Of a stretch of DNA of 64,000 nt, positions 7,457 to 15,872 are shown piece by piece. The notes under the pieces were generated by a model. The model saw nothing but the letters and a program-made list of their open reading frames with translations. It had not been told where the DNA came from and did no database searches. Both the position numbers and the translations under genes were made by a program. The stretch covers positions 124,001 to 188,000 of the forward strand of contig NZ_BMIG01000002.1 in the NCBI RefSeq assembly GCF_014641715.1, given 5' to 3'. Within the stretch, counting starts at the first letter, position 1; each line of letters starts with the position of its first letter. Source of the DNA: Polaromonas eurypsychrophila. Lineage in GTDB: Bacteria > Pseudomonadota > Gammaproteobacteria > Burkholderiales > Burkholderiaceae_C.

Positions 7457-9706
7457 TTATTTGGTTTCGAAGTTGGTTGCGCCGTCCCATTCGGGATCAA
7501 ACGGTAGCAATCGCATGGAGGCTACACGCTCTGCGTACAAGCGGTAAAGGTACTTTTGCGCATTCATACGCTGTAAGTTGAGCAAATGCACATCGCAAGC
7601 GTCCCAGGCCTGGTCGCGGTAGGCCTTGAGGCCCAAAGCCCACTCCCTCAACTCGGCACCTGTTCGCGCATCGAGCAGGCCCAACGGCGCCAGCGGGCAG
7701 AAAATGGCCACCGCCTGATCCTTGCCCTTGACCCGCACCCTGTCCAGCTCTTGCCAGGCAAACGCTGTGGCGAGCTTGCGGGTCGAGTCGCTGACCACGG
7801 TATCAACCCCATAGATTTTGGACAACCCCTCCAGGCGCGAACCGAGATTGACCGAGTCGCCAATCACGGTATAGCTGCGCCGGATGTGGGAGCCCATGTC
7901 GCCGACACACATGCTCCCGGTGTTCAACCCGATGCCTATGCCGATTTCCGGTAACCCTTGGGCGCGGTGTTCTTCGTTAAGCTGGCGAATCGCATGGGCC
8001 ATTTCGATGGAGGTTTTGACCGCCAGACCGGCATGCTCCGGCGTTTCCACGGGTGCGCCCCAAAACGCCATCACGCAATCCCCCATGTATTTGTCAATGG
8101 TGCCTCGGTTATTGCGGATCAGGTCAGTCAGCCTGCTGAAAACATTATTGAGCAATGCCTGGAGTTGCGTGGGCTCCATAGTCTCGGACATTTTGGTGAA
8201 ACCGCGCATGTCACAGAACATCACCGTCAGCTCCTTGGCCGACGCCTTCATGCTGTAGCTGTCAGGGTCTTTGACCATTTCATCGACGAGCTCAGGCGGC
8301 ACATAGGTGCCAAATAAATGGGCCAATTCGCGTTTGGAACGGCTTTCGACAAAGTAGCCATAACTCATGTTCAACGCAAAGGCGGTCAGCGCCATCACCA
8401 GCGCGGTGGCCAGTGGCAACACCAGTCCATACGCGGAGTACAACCAGAAATTGAGGCCGACCAGAAAGGCGACCATGCCCACGCTGGTTGCTACGGCCTT
8501 GAGGGCGGACAGCAGGGGTAGCGCAAATGCCAGTGTCAGCCCGGACAAAATCAGAATCAGTACGTCATACCCCACCGCGTAATCCGGCTTGACAAACACC
8601 TTGCCATCGAGGAAACCCGAAATCACGTTGGCGTGGGTCTCCACGCCCGGAAAGGTTTCCCCGACAGGCGTCACCCTCAAATCGAGCAAACCCGGCGCGG
8701 TGGTGCCCAGCAGAATAATCTTGTCCTTTAGCTGGCCCGGCGCTACCTGTTTAGCGAGCACATCGGAGGCCGAGATGTACCTGAAAGAGCCGCCGCTGGC
8801 GCCACCCGGCCCCCGAAAAGGCACCAAGGTTGCCACCCGGTCGTCGACAGGAATAGCCAGCGTCTTGTTGCCCTGCTTGAGCAGAATGCTCTCAAGGCTC
8901 TGGTAATTGCGGGTCAAAAATCTTTCCTGCGGAAACCCAGGCTCGACGCCCGGCAAACCGATCAGCATGCGAAACATCGCCAACGACAGAGATTCGTAAT
9001 ATTGGCCTTTGTATTCGGCCACCAAAGGGATGGAGCGAACAACGCCATCCCCCTCGGTAATGGAGTTGAAAAAGCCCGCCATCGGCGCCGCCTTGGCAAC
9101 CGCGTCAATATTGGCGCCGTAGCCGCTCCAGCTGGTGACCTTGATAAGTCGGCCTTTCATCGCCTCGCGGTCCATCACCGGGGCCGGCAACAGGCCGTTG
9201 ACCCGTCCATCCCGGTCACTTGTGAAGTAATAACCCAGAACCACCGGGCGCTTGGCGATTGATTTTGCAAAGACAGCGTCGTAGTCCAGACTGTCCTGTA
9301 TCTGGCCAAGCTTGTCGGCAAATGCCGGCTGGTCCTTCATTTCGTTTTGCGCCAGCTGCCTGAGCCGCTTCAAGCCGGAACTGTCATCGGCCTCCGCAAA
9401 AACTACGTCAAAACCGAGCATGGCCGCTTGCTGGCGGTCCAGCAATTCTTCCACCAAATCAGCCAGCTTGTTGCGCCCCCAGGGCCAGCGGCCCACCTCT
9501 GCGAGGCTTTTTTCGTCAATGTCCACAATGACGATGCGCTCGTCGAGCGTTTTGGGCATGGTGGCGCGAAGCCGGGCATCGTAAAGAATGTCGTCAAACC
9601 GCTGCAGAACATCCAGCCGAAGCACGCCACCTGCATGCAGCAATGCAAAAATCAGCGGGATCAGCGTGACAGCAATGCGACGCCAGTGCCGAAAAAGAAG
9701 TCGCAT
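7457..9706 (-). CDS. CHASE2-domain class III adenylate/guanylate cyclase
   Basis: 749-aa membrane cyclase. TM helix at ~11-27, extracytoplasmic CHASE2 sensor at ~30-365, three TM helices at ~380-450, then a class III catalytic domain at ~490-660. Metal-binding Asp are D499 (FCDMRGFT) and D543 (KYMGDCVMAF). The transition-state Asn/Arg lie in VIGDSVNLGSRLE. K539 and T613 fit the class IIIb pattern usually seen in adenylate cyclases. The ATG at 9706 was chosen over an upstream in-frame TTG at 9760 because it opens MRLLFRHWRR before the first TM and has a GAGAGG stretch upstream. It sits between an FHA gene and a phosphodiesterase-like gene. Confidence 0.88.
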   Translation of the reverse strand: MRLLFRHWRRIAVTLIPLIFALLHAGGVLRLDVLQRFDDILYDARLRATMPKTLDERIVIVDIDEKSLAEVGRWPWGRNKLADLVEELLDRQQAAMLGFDVVFAEADDSSGLKRLRQLAQNEMKDQPAFADKLGQIQDSLDYDAVFAKSIAKRPVVLGYYFTSDRDGRVNGLLPAPVMDREAMKGRLIKVTSWSGYGANIDAVAKAAPMAGFFNSITEGDGVVRSIPLVAEYKGQYYESLSLAMFRMLIGLPGVEPGFPQERFLTRNYQSLESILLKQGNKTLAIPVDDRVATLVPFRGPGGASGGSFRYISASDVLAKQVAPGQLKDKIILLGTTAPGLLDLRVTPVGETFPGVETHANVISGFLDGKVFVKPDYAVGYDVLILILSGLTLAFALPLLSALKAVATSVGMVAFLVGLNFWLYSAYGLVLPLATALVMALTAFALNMSYGYFVESRSKRELAHLFGTYVPPELVDEMVKDPDSYSMKASAKELTVMFCDMRGFTKMSETMEPTQLQALLNNVFSRLTDLIRNNRGTIDKYMGDCVMAFWGAPVETPEHAGLAVKTSIEMAHAIRQLNEEHRAQGLPEIGIGIGLNTGSMCVGDMGSHIRRSYTVIGDSVNLGSRLEGLSKIYGVDTVVSDSTRKLATAFAWQELDRVRVKGKDQAVAIFCPLAPLGLLDARTGAELREWALGLKAYRDQAWDACDVHLLNLQRMNAQKYLYRLYAERVASMRLLPFDPEWDGATNFETK

Positions 9707-9769
9707 AGGGCCTCTCAGAGTGCGGCGCTTAAAGTCGGTGTTCCGGTCAACGCCACACAACCACCTGGA

Positions 9770-10423
9770 TCAATGCTGCACAAACTGCATTTGTGTGCCT
9801 GCCAGCTCCAGAAGATCACCGTTTTTAAGCGGGACTGGCTCCGCACCAATGGACGCCCCATTGAGGGTAGGTCGGTTTTCGCCTTCCACATGCGCAACAA
9901 CAAAACCCTGAGGCCTTTTGGTAATGGCGGCAACCGCCACGCCCGGTTTGCCAATGGTGGTGACGACCTTGACCAGCGCGACCTCCCGGCCAGCCGCTGC
10001 GCCCGACATCACCTTGATGGCCGCACGGCCCGTGCCCCCATCCACCGGAGAGGGCGCAACCGCATGGGCTGCCGGTGCGGCCAAGCCCGCCGAACCCGCC
10101 TTGATGATCATCGTTTTCTCGAAGCCCGCGCTTGTGGCTTCATTCACATACTTGATCTTGTACTTGCCGATCTCGACAATGTCACCATTGCTCAGTTGCT
10201 GCTTTTTGACGGCTTTGCCGTTGAGATAGGTGCCATTGGTGCTGTTCAAATCTTCGACAAACACTTCATTGCCCGACATTTGCAGAACCGCGTGCTCGCC
10301 ACTGACGGCCAGGTTGTCGATGACGATGTCGTTGTAAGGCCGCCGACCCAAAGACGTACGGTCCTTGGTCAGTTGCACGTCCTTGATGACGACACCGTCA
10401 ATAGAGACGATCATTTTCGGCAT
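9770..10423 (-). CDS. FHA-domain protein (one canonical, one degenerate domain)
   Basis: 217-aa cytoplasmic adaptor. Residues 1-95 form a canonical FHA domain with GRRPYNDIVID, SGEHA and NSTNGTYLNG, the loops that bind phosphothreonine. A linker contains GFEKTMIIKAG. Residues ~135-217 form a second FHA-like fold (TLNG, NGDLLEL) lacking the GR and SxxH residues, so it probably does not bind phosphopeptide. Its position between the phosphatase and the cyclase suggests it couples kinase output to the cyclase or pilus. The linker motif FEKT recurs in the kinase tail, making it a possible phosphorylation target. Confidence 0.88.
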   Translation of the reverse strand: MPKMIVSIDGVVIKDVQLTKDRTSLGRRPYNDIVIDNLAVSGEHAVLQMSGNEVFVEDLNSTNGTYLNGKAVKKQQLSNGDIVEIGKYKIKYVNEATSAGFEKTMIIKAGSAGLAAPAAHAVAPSPVDGGTGRAAIKVMSGAAAGREVALVKVVTTIGKPGVAVAAITKRPQGFVVAHVEGENRPTLNGASIGAEPVPLKNGDLLELAGTQMQFVQH

Positions 10424-10461
10424 GGCCGACTCCTGTCATTTTTTAATTTAGCTCTCAATGG

Positions 10462-11247
10462 CTATTTTCCCAACATTCTTGATAGTAGTCCGCGTTTAAC
10501 CGAGGCTTCCTTGGCTTGTGTCAGCAGGACTGAAATATTATCCCGCCCCCCCCCGTTATTGGCCGCAATAACAAGTTGCTTGGCGATCTGATCGAGCGAT
10601 TTCGATCCCAATAGAATAGCTGCAATCGCTTCGTCGGTGATCATGTCGGACAAGCCATCAGAGCACATCAGATATATATCACCCAACTCCACCCGGTGTT
10701 CGTTGACTTCCAGCAACACCGCATCCTCGACCCCCAGAGCCCGCGTGACCAGGTTCTTGTTCACCGAAGTGAGCGCTTGTTCAGGTGTGATCAGCCCCGC
10801 ATCTATCTGCTCCTGCAGCAGTGAGTGGTCTTTGGATATCTGCTGAAACTGAGTTCCCCGCAGACGGTAACAGCGCGAGTCACCGATATGGCCCAGCATC
10901 AGGCGCATGCCCTGAAACACACCGACAACCAGTGTGGTGCCCATGCCGGAATATTGAGGGTTGGAGTTGGCCGCATTGAAAATGGAATGGTTGGCATTTT
11001 CAACGCAAATTTCCATGGCGCGTCGCACCTCCTTGGCGTTGGCGTTTTTTCCCGCTTGGGACAACCATCGTCCCAACTCCGACTTGATGAAGGCGGTGGC
11101 CATACCGCTGGCTATTTCTCCAGCGTTATAGCCACCCATGCCGTCGGCCAGAATGCAGAGGTTGGTAGCGGCATCGAAAGTCACCGCGTCTTCGTTATTG
11201 TCCCGAGTTAACCCCGGGTCAGTCTGGGTGCAAATCTCGTAAATCAT
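10462..11247 (-). CDS. PP2C-family Ser/Thr protein phosphatase
   Basis: 261-aa cytosolic metal-dependent phosphatase expected to reverse the neighbouring kinase. All core motifs are present: TRDNNEDA near residue 15-22, LADGMGGYNAGE, GHIGDSRCYRLR, MCSDGLSDMI and GGGRDNISVLL. It resembles Stp/PppA-type phosphatases. It starts 9 bp after the kinase stop. The codons for the final GGG of NNGGGRDN form an uninterrupted run of nine G on the coding strand (10546-10554), a potential slippage site (see findings). Confidence 0.93.
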   Translation of the reverse strand: MIYEICTQTDPGLTRDNNEDAVTFDAATNLCILADGMGGYNAGEIASGMATAFIKSELGRWLSQAGKNANAKEVRRAMEICVENANHSIFNAANSNPQYSGMGTTLVVGVFQGMRLMLGHIGDSRCYRLRGTQFQQISKDHSLLQEQIDAGLITPEQALTSVNKNLVTRALGVEDAVLLEVNEHRVELGDIYLMCSDGLSDMITDEAIAAILLGSKSLDQIAKQLVIAANNGGGRDNISVLLTQAKEASVKRGLLSRMLGK

Positions 11248-11256
11248 TGCTTTTTG

Positions 11257-13956
11257 TTATGGCTTCAATTCTTTTTCGGCATGGCCTGCCGCGGCGTCGA
11301 AAGGTGTTTGAGTGACGACTGTCTTTTCAAATGAAGGTAGCTCTCCGGCTGCTAAAGCGACGGTTTTTTCGCCTGCGTCTGACGCCCCCACAGCCTGCAA
11401 AACCGTCGCAGAAGGCGGCGAAGTGACGGCGCCAGACAGCTCTGCGATTACAACGCGCAGATCTGCGGCAAACTGCCCACCCTCCTGGTACCGGGTCTCG
11501 GAATTTTTACTGAGCGACAAGGCCACGATATCCGCCAAGCGCCCGGGTAACTGAGGTTGGATGATACGGATATCCGGTGCGGGCTCATTGGCGATTTTGT
11601 ACATCAACTCCGCCATCGAGTCACCGCGGAAAGGCAGCACACCTGCAAGCATCTGAAAAAGCATCACACCCAACGAATACAGATCCGAGCGGCCATCGAC
11701 CTTTTTGCCGGCGATCTGCTCGGGCGACATGAAGCTCGGCGTTCCAAGCACCATGCCGGTTTTGGTTTTGCTGGAGTCAGTGATGCGGGCAATCCCGAAA
11801 TCAGTCACCTTGACGGTGTCGCTCTGGGGGTCATACATGATGTTGGCAGGCTTGATGTCGCGGTGCACCACGTTTTGCTTGTGGGCATAAGCCAGCGCCT
11901 CCGCCACACGCGCAACAATCGAAAGCACCTTGGGAATGGCCAGCAGATGACCGTCTTTGGTCACATCGGCCAGATCCTTGCCCTTAAGGAACTCCATGGC
12001 AATATAGGCCAAGTCATGCTCTTCGCCGGCATCGAAGATCGTCACGATGTTCTGGTGCTGCAGCCGGCCTGCGGTTTCAGCCTCCCGGAAGAAGCGCTCG
12101 CGGGCATCTGTCAGCTCGTCGCCTTCGAACTCCTGGCTCAATGCCATCGTCTTGATCGCCACCACCCGCCCGATTTTCGGGTCTTTGCCCAGATAGACCA
12201 CGCCCATCGCGCCCTTGCCCAGTTCCTTCTCAACCTGATAACGCCCGAGCATCGGTTTTTCAACCCCGCCGCCGTCGAGCAGCATGGTCCCGCCCGGATG
12301 CGAGCCACCGCCACCCAGAATAACGGTTTCAGAGAGGTTTTTGGCACGGTTGAGTTTGGATTGAAGGTCTTTGTGGTTCTTGTTGTAAGTGGCCATGTAT
12401 TCGTACACGGCTTGGGCCTTGTTGAACTGACGCTTGCGCTCAAAATCGAGCGCCAGGTTGTTCATGTTGTCCATCAGCGCATCGGTGAAAGGCACGCGGT
12501 GAAAACGGTCAAACGCCATATCGAGCTGCCCCTGCCCCTGCAAGGCCAATCCCATCATTCGATTGGTTTCGGCCGACTCCTCGTCCGACCTGAGTTTGCC
12601 GGCTTCGGTCATGAGGAAGCGCTTGGTGGTCAGCGCCAGATGCCCGATCATCAGCAGCGCGGCTGGAAACACCAGCTTGAGCCAGGTCGCCGCTGCCGAC
12701 AGCAAAACAAACTCGATCACCAGCAGCGCCACAAACACCAGCAGCGTCACCATCGCCGCCTTGCCGGCAGACAGACGCGGCAAACCGGCGATCAGGTAAG
12801 CAGCGACCACCAGCCACACCCCCAGCGTAGCCCAGATGCCCCAGCCCGGCTGAACGATGAAATGCTCACTCAGTATGCTGGAGGTGATGTGGGCAATGGT
12901 CTCCGCGGGCGACAGCCCCGGACCGGCTGGCGTGGGGAACTGTGTCCCCACCCCGGCGGCCGTGGCGCCGATGACCACAATCTTGTCGGTGTACTTGCTG
13001 GATGGAATTTTGCCTGACAGCACGTCATAGAAAGAGTCCACCGTAAACGCCGGTTTGCCGTCCCGGCCTTTGTAGAACTGCGGCAGCATCAATGCAGCCT
13101 CGTCGGTGCCGATGCGCAATTTGCCGATTTGCACCGACTCCACCCCATTCAATTTGATATCTCGCGCGTCAAGGTTCAGGCTTTTGACGGCTGCCAGCAA
13201 ACCCATCGAGGGCACCGCCTTGCCGTAATAGTTGATCAGCAAAGGCTCCTGTCGCACCGCACCATCCACGTCAGGCAGCTGGTTCAAATGCGCAACACCC
13301 GCCGCGCTGTTGCCAATGATCTCTATCGGCTGTTGCCCCCGAACGGCGGGCAGCGAGAAACCCCCGGTCTCTTCCACGGCGCTTTTGAGCGCGTATGCGG
13401 GCAGCGGACTGTCGGGCTTGCCCTGGGGTTCACCCAGCACAAACACCGAGGGAACCAGCACATTGGCCGCTTTGGCCATGCTTGCGGCAAGCTTGGCATC
13501 CGTGTCCAGCGTGATCTCGGCCTCCGCGATGACCTTGCTCAGCTGCTCACTGAGCCCACCCTGGGAGACAGCCGGGTCGCTCACCGGCCCCAAGGCTTCC
13601 TTGATCTTGCGAATGAACACCAGGCCACGGTCGGTTTGGGGTTCAAAAAAGAACGCTGTATGGGCAATCGTTTTGGCTTTGGCTGCGGCCAACTGGTCAA
13701 TCAGTTGCGCATGCACATCGCGCGACCAGGGCCAGCGGCCGATGTTGGCGATGCTCTGGTCGTCGATGGCAATGATCGCGATGCGGTCGGAGGGCTGGCG
13801 CGAAGTGCTGGTGCTGGCAAAGTCGTAATAGCGACGCTCCAGCGCGCCAAAGAAGTCGGTGGCTGCGTGCAAGCCCAGCACGGCCAGCACCACCAGGACT
13901 CCAACAAACCAGTCTGCCCGCCAGAATTGCCCGCGCTTACTTGATGATGTGGCCAC
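11257..13956 (-). CDS. CHASE2-domain serine/threonine protein kinase
   Basis: 899-aa membrane kinase. TM ~16-33, extracytoplasmic CHASE2 domain ~35-365, three TM helices ~372-445, a TPR-like linker ~460-540, then a eukaryotic-type kinase domain ~572-840. Key residues are the glycine loop GKGAMG, K602 (VAIK), HRD with D700, DFG 719-721 and the activation-loop GTPSFMSPEQ. The C-terminal tail repeats T-V motifs (ATVLQ, EKTVAL, FEKTVV) that could be autophosphorylated docking sites for the FHA protein. GTG start at 13956. First gene of the signalling operon; its promoter should lie in 13957-14175. Its sensor type matches that of the cyclase encoded downstream. Confidence 0.93.
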   Translation of the reverse strand: MATSSSKRGQFWRADWFVGVLVVLAVLGLHAATDFFGALERRYYDFASTSTSRQPSDRIAIIAIDDQSIANIGRWPWSRDVHAQLIDQLAAAKAKTIAHTAFFFEPQTDRGLVFIRKIKEALGPVSDPAVSQGGLSEQLSKVIAEAEITLDTDAKLAASMAKAANVLVPSVFVLGEPQGKPDSPLPAYALKSAVEETGGFSLPAVRGQQPIEIIGNSAAGVAHLNQLPDVDGAVRQEPLLINYYGKAVPSMGLLAAVKSLNLDARDIKLNGVESVQIGKLRIGTDEAALMLPQFYKGRDGKPAFTVDSFYDVLSGKIPSSKYTDKIVVIGATAAGVGTQFPTPAGPGLSPAETIAHITSSILSEHFIVQPGWGIWATLGVWLVVAAYLIAGLPRLSAGKAAMVTLLVFVALLVIEFVLLSAAATWLKLVFPAALLMIGHLALTTKRFLMTEAGKLRSDEESAETNRMMGLALQGQGQLDMAFDRFHRVPFTDALMDNMNNLALDFERKRQFNKAQAVYEYMATYNKNHKDLQSKLNRAKNLSETVILGGGGSHPGGTMLLDGGGVEKPMLGRYQVEKELGKGAMGVVYLGKDPKIGRVVAIKTMALSQEFEGDELTDARERFFREAETAGRLQHQNIVTIFDAGEEHDLAYIAMEFLKGKDLADVTKDGHLLAIPKVLSIVARVAEALAYAHKQNVVHRDIKPANIMYDPQSDTVKVTDFGIARITDSSKTKTGMVLGTPSFMSPEQIAGKKVDGRSDLYSLGVMLFQMLAGVLPFRGDSMAELMYKIANEPAPDIRIIQPQLPGRLADIVALSLSKNSETRYQEGGQFAADLRVVIAELSGAVTSPPSATVLQAVGASDAGEKTVALAAGELPSFEKTVVTQTPFDAAAGHAEKELKP

Positions 13957-14100
13957 GTCCCGCCCTTTGTCCTGGTTCGCTGTTCATATCCACTCTCACC
14001 GATTTGGTCGCGTAAAGCGACCGCCCCGCCACGTTACATCGCGGTTACAAATTTCCTATTGTGGACATTAACAGACGCCTTGAACACGGACAAGAGACTT

Positions 14101-14128
14101 TTGCACACGGCACAAGGCCGTGTTGCAA
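14101..14128. repeat. Inverted repeat between terC and the kinase gene
   Basis: TTGCACACGGC and GCCGTGTTGCAA form an 11-bp stem with one bulged base around a 5-base loop. It lies in the 219-bp gap between the terC stop and the kinase start. There is no T run on the minus strand, so it could be a weak terminator, an mRNA end or an operator. Otherwise the gap shows only AT-rich upstream sequence. Confidence 0.45.
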
Positions 14129-14175
14129 ATTAGATGCCGTAAGCGCCTAGGCTACAGCCCCGGTAAGGCCGGGGC

Positions 14176-14877
14176 TCAGGCCGGGCTTGCCGGCTTGTGC
14201 CGAGCCTGCACAATCTTGCCCGCCGCGAGGACAAACAAAGCACCTACCGCTGCCGCCACGTAACTCCAGGCCGCCGACTCAGGCAAATAAGCCTTGATGG
14301 CGGGGTCGGTGTACGCCATCTGACCGGCAATCCAGCCCAGCAGCATGGCGCCCAGCGTGATGATGATCGGAAAACGCCCCATCAGCTTCAGCACAATCTG
14401 GCTGCCCCAGACAATGATGGGAATGCTGACCAGCAAACCGAAAATTACCAATGGCAGTTGATGGTCCAGATGGGCGCCCTGGGCGGCACCCGCAATCGCC
14501 AACACGTTGTCCACACTCATCACCAGGTCCGCAATGATCACGGTTTTGACCGCGCCCCAGAGCTTGTCGCTGGAGCTTATGTTGTGCGCGTCCTCGCCTT
14601 CGGGTTGCAGCAGCTTGACGCCAATCCACAGCAGCAGCAAGGCGCCGACAATCTTGAGGTAGGGAACGGCCAGCAGCGCCAGCGCAAAAGCAATCAGCAA
14701 AACGCGCAACACAATCGCGCCCATGGTCCCGTAAATAATGCCCTGGGTGCGCTGCTTGGCAGGCAGGTTCCGGCATGCCAGGGCGATCACCACCGCGTTG
14801 TCGCCACCCAGAAGGATGTCGATCATGATGATCTGGCCAACCGCAAGCCAGAAACTGGCCGTCATGAACTCTTCCAT
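14176..14877 (-). CDS. terC: TerC-family integral membrane protein
   Basis: 233-aa inner-membrane protein of about seven TM helices. The TerC signature acidic motifs lie within membrane segments: IDILLGGDNAVVIALA near the N terminus and ADLVMSVDNVLAIAG in the middle. TerC/YjbE/Alx relatives export Mn2+ or other metals or support metal loading of exported proteins. Divergence within the family means the exact substrate cannot be assigned. It follows sucD past a terminator and has no obvious partner gene. I looked for a yybP-ykoY manganese riboswitch upstream; the space between the sucD terminator and the start is too short for one. Confidence 0.85.
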   Translation of the reverse strand: MEEFMTASFWLAVGQIIMIDILLGGDNAVVIALACRNLPAKQRTQGIIYGTMGAIVLRVLLIAFALALLAVPYLKIVGALLLLWIGVKLLQPEGEDAHNISSSDKLWGAVKTVIIADLVMSVDNVLAIAGAAQGAHLDHQLPLVIFGLLVSIPIIVWGSQIVLKLMGRFPIIITLGAMLLGWIAGQMAYTDPAIKAYLPESAAWSYVAAAVGALFVLAAGKIVQARHKPASPA

Positions 14878-14899
14878 GGAAACCTCTCAAAGGGAATCG

Positions 14900-14931
14900 A
14901 AAAGGCCGATTGTCAGCGAAGACAATCGGCC
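14900..14931 (-). terminator. sucD terminator
   Basis: Perfect 11-bp stem GGCCGATTGTC / GACAATCGGCC with a 6-base loop, followed on the minus strand by TTTTC. It lies about 30 bp after the sucD stop and just upstream of terC. Confidence 0.85.
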
Positions 14932-14962
14932 CAACAGTTGACCGGACTCAATTTTCCGGAAT

Positions 14963-15856
14963 TTACAGCAGGGCTTTGAGCAATTTCGCCATTTCTGACG
15001 GATTGCGTGTCACCGTGAAGCCGCATTCTTCCATGATGGCGAGCTTGGCATCGGCCGTGTCGGCACCACCGGAGATCAGCGCGCCCGCATGGCCCATGCG
15101 TTTGCCGGCAGGGGCGGTCACACCGGCGATAAAGCCGACGATGGGCTTTTTCATATTGGCTTTGCACCACATGGCGGCTTCAGCCTCGTCAGGGCCACCG
15201 ATTTCGCCAATCATGATGACAGCATCGGTGTCCGGGTCGTCATTGAAGGCGCGCATCACGTCGATGTGTTTCAGGCCATTGATCGGGTCGCCGCCGATGC
15301 CGACGGCGCTGGACTGACCCAGGCCGATCTCGGTCAGTTGCGCCACGGCTTCATAAGTCAGCGTGCCGGAGCGGCTGACCACACCAATGCGGCCTTTGCG
15401 GTGGATGTGGCCGGGCATGATGCCGATCTTGATTTCTTCAGGCGTGATCAGGCCGGGGCAGTTGGGGCCCAGCAGCAGGGTTTTTTTGCCGCCGGCAGCT
15501 TCCTTGGCCTTCATGCGGTTGCGCACTTCCAGCATGTCGCGCACGGGAATGCCTTCGGTGATGCAGATCGCCAGGTCGAGGTTGGCTTCAACAGCTTCCC
15601 AGATGGCCGCGGCAGCGCCTGCAGGCGGCACGTAGATCACCGATACCGTGGCACCAGTGGCCTTGGCGGCCTCCGTCACGTTGGCAAAAATCGGGATGCC
15701 TTCGAAATCTTCGCCGGCTTTCTTCGGGTTCACGCCGGCGACAAAGCACTCCTTGCCGTTAGCATAATCGCGGCACATGCGGGTGTGGAACTGGCCGGTC
15801 TTGCCGGTGATGCCCTGCGTGATGACTTTGGTGTTTTTGTTGATGTAGATGGACAT
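14963..15856 (-). CDS. sucD: Succinyl-CoA synthetase (ADP-forming) alpha subunit
   Basis: 297-aa alpha subunit that binds CoA and carries the phosphohistidine of the TCA-cycle step succinyl-CoA to succinate. Begins [25 protein letters not shown]; the Rossmann GxxG region, GPNCPGLI, and the active-site His region [10 protein letters not shown] are present. The start at 15856 excludes 40 upstream in-frame residues that overlap sucC and match no family member. It is paired with sucC 16 bp upstream and followed by a strong terminator. Confidence 0.96.
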   Translation of the reverse strand: MSIYINKNTKVITQGITGKTGQFHTRMCRDYANGKECFVAGVNPKKAGEDFEGIPIFANVTEAAKATGATVSVIYVPPAGAAAAIWEAVEANLDLAICITEGIPVRDMLEVRNRMKAKEAAGGKKTLLLGPNCPGLITPEEIKIGIMPGHIHRKGRIGVVSRSGTLTYEAVAQLTEIGLGQSSAVGIGGDPINGLKHIDVMRAFNDDPDTDAVIMIGEIGGPDEAEAAMWCKANMKKPIVGFIAGVTAPAGKRMGHAGALISGGADTADAKLAIMEECGFTVTRNPSEMAKLLKALL

Positions 15857-15872
15857 GTTCTTGGCTCCGGGC

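Noticed and set aside
11557..13017. 486-codon open frame on the plus strand opposite the kinase gene
   Set aside because: Antisense shadow in GC-rich DNA; the minus strand encodes a complete kinase with all motifs, and the plus frame has His/Arg/Gln-rich composition with no family features.
14878..14962. Possible yybP-ykoY manganese riboswitch for terC
   Set aside because: Only ~85 bp separate sucD and terC and most of it is the sucD terminator; no riboswitch core can fit.
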